Assembly: GCA_002424625.1 (NCBI GenBank) | Contig: DIKR01000036.1 | Coordinates: forward strand, 2,585 to 52,577 | Source of the DNA: Desulfuromonadaceae bacterium UBA5613 | Lineage (GTDB): Bacteria; Desulfobacterota; Desulfuromonadia; Desulfuromonadales; UBA2197 | Direction of reading: 5' to 3' | DNA: 49,993 nt | In this document: positions 47,078 to 49,993 of the stretch, piece after piece | Position numbering within the stretch: the stretch's first letter is position 1 | How the letters are laid out: each line of letters starts with the position of its first letter | Notes under the pieces: model-generated | The model's database searches: none | Seen by the model: the letters and a program-made list of their open reading frames with translations, nothing else | What the model was told of the DNA's origin: nothing | Made by a program: the position numbers and the translations under genes

Positions 47078-48751
47078 TCAATCGATCTTGGCGGCGCTGG
47101 CCCGCTCCGGCAGCCGATGCAGACGGCGCAGGATACTGTCGCTGTGATCAAGGCAGGCTTCGCTCACCTTGTCACTGGTCAGACGCGATACGGCCATATT
47201 GATGAGCAGCGCCAGCGGAGTAATCACTAAAGCAGACGATGTGGCACTGAGCAGCCCCCCCTCGGCAAAGAGGGGGATGCGTGCCATCCAGCCGACCATG
47301 GCGACCAGAGTCATGCTCAGCCCCCAAATCATGCCGGCGAGGGCGCCGTAACGGTTGGAGCCGCTGTCCCAGATCGCCAGGACCAGGGCCGGGAAGATCG
47401 TCGCCCCGGCGACAGCAAAGGCCATGGCGACAATCTGGGCAATCAGCGCCGGCGGATTAAGGGCGACAACGACGACAAAGATGCAGACGACAACGGTAAA
47501 GACCCGGCCGATGATCAACTGTTCCTTCTCCGAACAGCCGGGATGGAGGACAGTGCTGTACCAGTCGTGGGCCACCGCCGAGGCCGCCGCCATGAGCAGG
47601 GCCGCCACCGTCGAAATCCCCGCCGCCAGAGCTCCGGCGGCAAGATAGCCGAGAAAGATCGGGCCGAGTTGCGCCTGTTCCGGGGCGGAAAGGATGATCA
47701 TATCCGCCACCGCCTGGCCGCCGAGGGGATTCCAGTAACGACCGATCACCGCATAGACCGGCGAGGCCCAGTACAACAGGCCGATAAAGAAAAGGCCCCA
47801 CACCACCGACGAACGGGCGACACTTTCATTCTGGACCGTGTAGAAACGGACAAGAATATGCGGCAGTCCGGCCGTGCCGACCATCAGCGTAAAGACCAGG
47901 GCGAGAAAGGAATAGATATCACCGCCGCTCCCCCAGGGGAGGAAGAGCCGCTGCAACCCGGTTAGCTCTTCGCCAAGGAGTTGGCCGCCGGCGGTCGGGC
48001 TGACCTTCCCCTCCATCAGTCCGGACAGGATCGAACCATATTCGAGAGGAGGAAAGAGGCCGCTGCCGCCGGCGTTGCGGATGAGGAACCACAAGGGCAC
48101 GGCAAAGGCAGTGATCAGGATGACGTACTGGAGCTGCTGGTTGCGGGTGACCCCGGTCATCCCCGAAAAGAGGAGGTAGACTAGGGTAATGCCGGCGGCA
48201 AAGAGGACACTGTGCTTGTAGTCGATGCCGAAGACCCAGCCGCAGACCAGTCCCATCCCCTTGAACTGCGCCACGGCGTAGGTGACCGCAATAATAACCG
48301 TGACAGTGGCCGTGACCAGTCGGACACCGTGTGAGTCGTAACGATCGCCGAGAAATTCAGCGATGGTAAACTTACCGAAGCGGCGCAGCGGGGCGGCAAA
48401 GAGACAAAGGAGGAGGACATAGCCGCCTGTCCAGCCGAGGATATAACCGAGTCCGAACCAGCCGCGCAGATACAGGAGACCGGCCACCCCCATGAAGGAC
48501 GCCGCCGACATCCAGTCGGAAGCAATCGCCGCACCGTTGCCGATCGGGCCGATCCCCCGCCCGGCCACCCAGTAGTCAGAGGGGGAAGTGGCCCGGCTCA
48601 GCAGACCGATGAGGAGATATAGGACAAAAGTGCCGAGAACAATCAGAGCCGGGATCAGCTTGAAGCTGTAGCTGACACTGAAATCTTCCGGCCCGACGGT
48701 TGCAAAAAGCGTGGTCGGAAGCAGGACGCTGACGGCGAGGAGCTTAAACAT
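47078..48751 (-). CDS. sodium:solute symporter (SSS), carboxylate-type, large subunit
   Basis: A 557-aa membrane protein with about 13 spans. DYWVAGRGIGPIGNGAAIASDWMSAASF is the sodium-site region of ActP/VC_2705-type SSS carriers, and GRVFTVVVCIF and FPALVLAIWD follow. The paired small DUF4212 gene is the hallmark of this subgroup, thought to import acetate, lactate or similar acids with Na+. I start at 48751 (MFKLLAV), with GGGAGGGG just upstream; the coding region overlaps the DUF4212 end by 8 nt. A longer frame upstream would lie fully within that gene. Confidence 0.93.
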   Translation of the reverse strand: MFKLLAVSVLLPTTLFATVGPEDFSVSYSFKLIPALIVLGTFVLYLLIGLLSRATSPSDYWVAGRGIGPIGNGAAIASDWMSAASFMGVAGLLYLRGWFGLGYILGWTGGYVLLLCLFAAPLRRFGKFTIAEFLGDRYDSHGVRLVTATVTVIIAVTYAVAQFKGMGLVCGWVFGIDYKHSVLFAAGITLVYLLFSGMTGVTRNQQLQYVILITAFAVPLWFLIRNAGGSGLFPPLEYGSILSGLMEGKVSPTAGGQLLGEELTGLQRLFLPWGSGGDIYSFLALVFTLMVGTAGLPHILVRFYTVQNESVARSSVVWGLFFIGLLYWASPVYAVIGRYWNPLGGQAVADMIILSAPEQAQLGPIFLGYLAAGALAAGISTVAALLMAAASAVAHDWYSTVLHPGCSEKEQLIIGRVFTVVVCIFVVVVALNPPALIAQIVAMAFAVAGATIFPALVLAIWDSGSNRYGALAGMIWGLSMTLVAMVGWMARIPLFAEGGLLSATSSALVITPLALLINMAVSRLTSDKVSEACLDHSDSILRRLHRLPERASAAKID

Positions 48752-49091
48752 CATCCCCTCCCTGCCCGGCCTCGGCATACCATGGTGTCTCGATCTTGCG
48801 CAGGGCCCGCGCCAGCAGCTCCGTATAAAGCTTGCACAGGAGGACAAACGCGATCGTCGCCCCCTGAGCAATCAGCCAGTAATGCAGCGGGAAACCCCCG
48901 AAAATACGCGTCCGGGTCAGCCAGGAAGCGCCGAATCCCTGCGGATCGCCGAGGCCGCAGAGCCAGATAAAAAGTGGCAGACCAAAGGCGATCAGGGCCC
49001 AGAGGAGGAGGACGATGCGGATGACGGCGACCTCTCTGCGCAGACGCTCCCCTACCGGACGAAATAGATTGATTGTGACCCGCTCGGACAT
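48744..49091 (-). CDS. DUF4212 symporter small subunit
   Basis: A 115-aa protein with two membrane spans (about 23-46 and 68-92), LLLWALIAFGLPLFIWL and the motif GGFPLHYWLIAQGATIAFVLL, typical of DUF4212. Encoded just before the SSS protein and overlapping it, it is taken to be its partner subunit. First gene of the operon. Confidence 0.92.
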   Translation of the reverse strand: MSERVTINLFRPVGERLRREVAVIRIVLLLWALIAFGLPLFIWLCGLGDPQGFGASWLTRTRIFGGFPLHYWLIAQGATIAFVLLCKLYTELLARALRKIETPWYAEAGQGGDDV

Positions 49092-49129
49092 GGCAACCGC
49101 CTTAAGTGAAAATGGTAGAAAGTGTGGGC

Positions 49130-49158
49130 ATCTTAAGGGAGGGTAGGTGCAAAATCAA
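49130..49158 (-). promoter_or_regulatory. probable promoter of the DUF4212-SSS-DUF294 operon
   Basis: Minus strand TTGATT (49153-49158), an exact 17-nt spacer and TAAGAT (49130-49135), about 40 nt before the DUF4212 start. Confidence 0.5.
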
Positions 49159-49235
49159 GGCGATGTTCTGACGCCTTACCGATAATCTTTTCTGAACGGA
49201 TAAAAATTACCATATTTCATTTTAGATAAACAATC

Positions 49236-49298
49236 TTTACCAAAAATAAATATATCGTTGACATTTATTTTAAATAAATTGTATTTATCATTGGTAAA
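49236..49298. promoter_or_regulatory. 17-bp inverted repeat bracketing the XRE-cupin promoter
   Basis: TTTACCAAAAATAAATA (49236-49252) and the inverted TATTTATCATTGGTAAA (49282-49298) match at 15 of 17 positions across a 29-nt spacer. The spacer holds TTGACA (49258-49263) and the perfect palindrome TTTATTT-T-AAATAAA (49264-49278). The right arm covers the likely -10. This is probably an operator for the XRE-cupin protein or another regulator. Confidence 0.6.
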
Positions 49299-49350
49299 TA
49301 AAAAATCGTTATCGCCACCTGGCCCGTTCGTCAAGTCAAAAGGACCCCGC

Positions 49351-49914
49351 ATGGTTGATTACAATATCGGCGCCAAGATCAAAGAGTTACGTCGAACGAA
49401 GAAGTTAACCCTTCAGGCCGTTGCCAATGAAACCGGCTTCTCCACGGCCCTGATCTCCCAGATTGAAAATAACAACATCTCACCGCCGATCGCCACCCTT
49501 TCCCGACTCGCCGACTATTTTGGCGTCAAGATCGGGATTTTTTTTAGTGAAAACGAAGAAGAATGCCGCTTCGATCTCGTCCGCCGCAACGAACGGACGA
49601 TCATCCCCCGGGTAGTGGCGCAGGACGGCACCAACCACGGCTACTTTTATGAGTCGCTTTCCCGGCGCAAATACAACAAGAAGATGGAACCCTTTATCCT
49701 GACACTTAATGAAAAAGTCATGGACACCAGCACCTACAGCCATGACGGTGAGGAGTTCCTCTTTATCATGCAGGGGACGGCCGAACTCGTCCTTGACGAG
49801 CAGCGCCTCGTCCTGAATGCCGGAGACGGGGTCTACTTCGATGCCAAACTCAAGCACCGGCTCCTTTCCCGGGATGGCGAAGAAGTGAAAGTCATGGCCG
49901 TGGTCATGCGCTAG
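49351..49914 (+). CDS. XRE-family regulator with cupin sensor domain
   Basis: A 187-aa regulator. An N-terminal lambda-repressor-type HTH (about 5-62) carries IGAKIKELRRTKKLTLQAVA and STALISQIENNNISPPIATLSRLADYF. A C-terminal cupin (about 110-185) carries HDGEEFLFIMQGTAELVLDE and NAGDGVYFDAKLKHRL. The layout is that of PuuR/SutR-type regulators that sense small molecules. The start at 49351 has AAAGGA upstream; 31 further in-frame codons reach into the operator and are rejected. It is divergent from the DUF4212-SSS operon, which it may control (inference). Confidence 0.92.
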   Translation: MVDYNIGAKIKELRRTKKLTLQAVANETGFSTALISQIENNNISPPIATLSRLADYFGVKIGIFFSENEEECRFDLVRRNERTIIPRVVAQDGTNHGYFYESLSRRKYNKKMEPFILTLNEKVMDTSTYSHDGEEFLFIMQGTAELVLDEQRLVLNAGDGVYFDAKLKHRLLSRDGEEVKVMAVVMR

Positions 49915-49920
49915 ACACCT

Positions 49921-49993
49921 TACCACCCCCTAACCCCTCCTTGAATAAGGAGGGGGACTACAAGCTTGTAAGCTCCCCTCCTTTGTTAAGGAG
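49921..49993. repeat. palindromic repeat element, cut by the window end
   Basis: It begins ACCACCCCCTAACCCCTCC and proceeds through AAGGAGGGGGACT, an AAGCTT-containing centre, and the start of the inverted arm. It is nearly the same as 32268-32350. It directly follows the XRE-cupin stop. Confidence 0.9.

Noticed and set aside
1..49993. CRISPR arrays, prophage, insertion sequences, toxin-antitoxin or defence islands
   Set aside because: No regularly spaced direct repeats, transposase, integrase or phage structural genes were recognised on either strand.

Overview
The window looks like a chromosomal segment of a GC-rich desulfuromonad (Geobacter/Desulfuromonas/Pelobacter-like, Desulfobacterota). 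This is inferred from gene content, not from a database search. The pointers are a PpcA-type periplasmic triheme cytochrome c, a def-fmt-DUF116-rsmB block, a DUF6178 protein, a PAS histidine kinase with a cysteine-bearing PAS domain, a DUF4212/SSS carboxylate-type symporter with a DUF294-CBS protein, and hypCD. No phage, insertion sequence, CRISPR array or toxin system was seen. Gene order and composition are those of a core chromosome.

Layout. 1-5500 (minus strand): a late cobalamin operon. A promoter, a B12 riboswitch and an intrinsic terminator precede cobO-cobU-cobT-cobS-cobC-cobB, and the operon runs into the start of pabB at the window edge. 5555-5630: tRNA-Ala(CGC) with its own promoter and terminator. 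5680-8250: a secreted nuclease, an IscR-like Rrf2 regulator, an FKBP lipoprotein and the triheme cytochrome. 8300-12053: Rep helicase, an IclR regulator with two tandem promoters, and coaE. 12130-15691: a HEAT-repeat protein overlapping an HD-GYP protein, facing a second HEAT protein. 15750-19588: ssb, an Lrp/AsnC regulator whose consensus promoter ends almost at its start codon, a LysA-type decarboxylase, and a glutamate-synthase-small-subunit-like flavoprotein. 19777-25155: DUF6178, a putative lipoprotein, a GH57/DUF3536 protein, and a cold-shock gene with a structured leader. 25545-30801 (plus strand): pepA, a DMT-type protein, hisI, hisG and three conserved genes of unknown function (DUF2288, DUF1847, DUF2156). 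30847-37040 (minus strand): prfC-def-fmt-DUF116-htpX-rsmB, a translation and protein-maturation block. 37203-40315 (minus strand): YeeE/YedE transporter, TusA-like protein and PAS kinase. 40448-43450: uvrC and a BioD/DRTGG protein. 43592-44916: hypC-hypD. 45139-49914: DUF4212 + SSS symporter + DUF294/CBS protein, divergent from an XRE-cupin regulator.

How the genes work together. The first block makes and salvages adenosylcobalamin under B12 feedback. The def/fmt/prfC/rsmB block services translation. The YeeE-TusA-kinase set looks like sulfur import, sulfur relay and sensing. The DUF4212-SSS-DUF294 set looks like regulated carboxylate uptake.

I did not find a clearly new multi-gene system. 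The observations best worth following are: a family of about 80 bp palindromic repeats, one copy of which is translated in frame inside cobB; a promoter followed within a few bases by an intrinsic terminator in front of prfC; a probably leaderless lrp-type mRNA; an overlapping HEAT/HD-GYP gene pair sharing a related N-terminal domain; an operator-like dyad over the -10 of the YeeE-TusA-kinase operon; and a large inverted repeat bracketing the XRE-cupin promoter.
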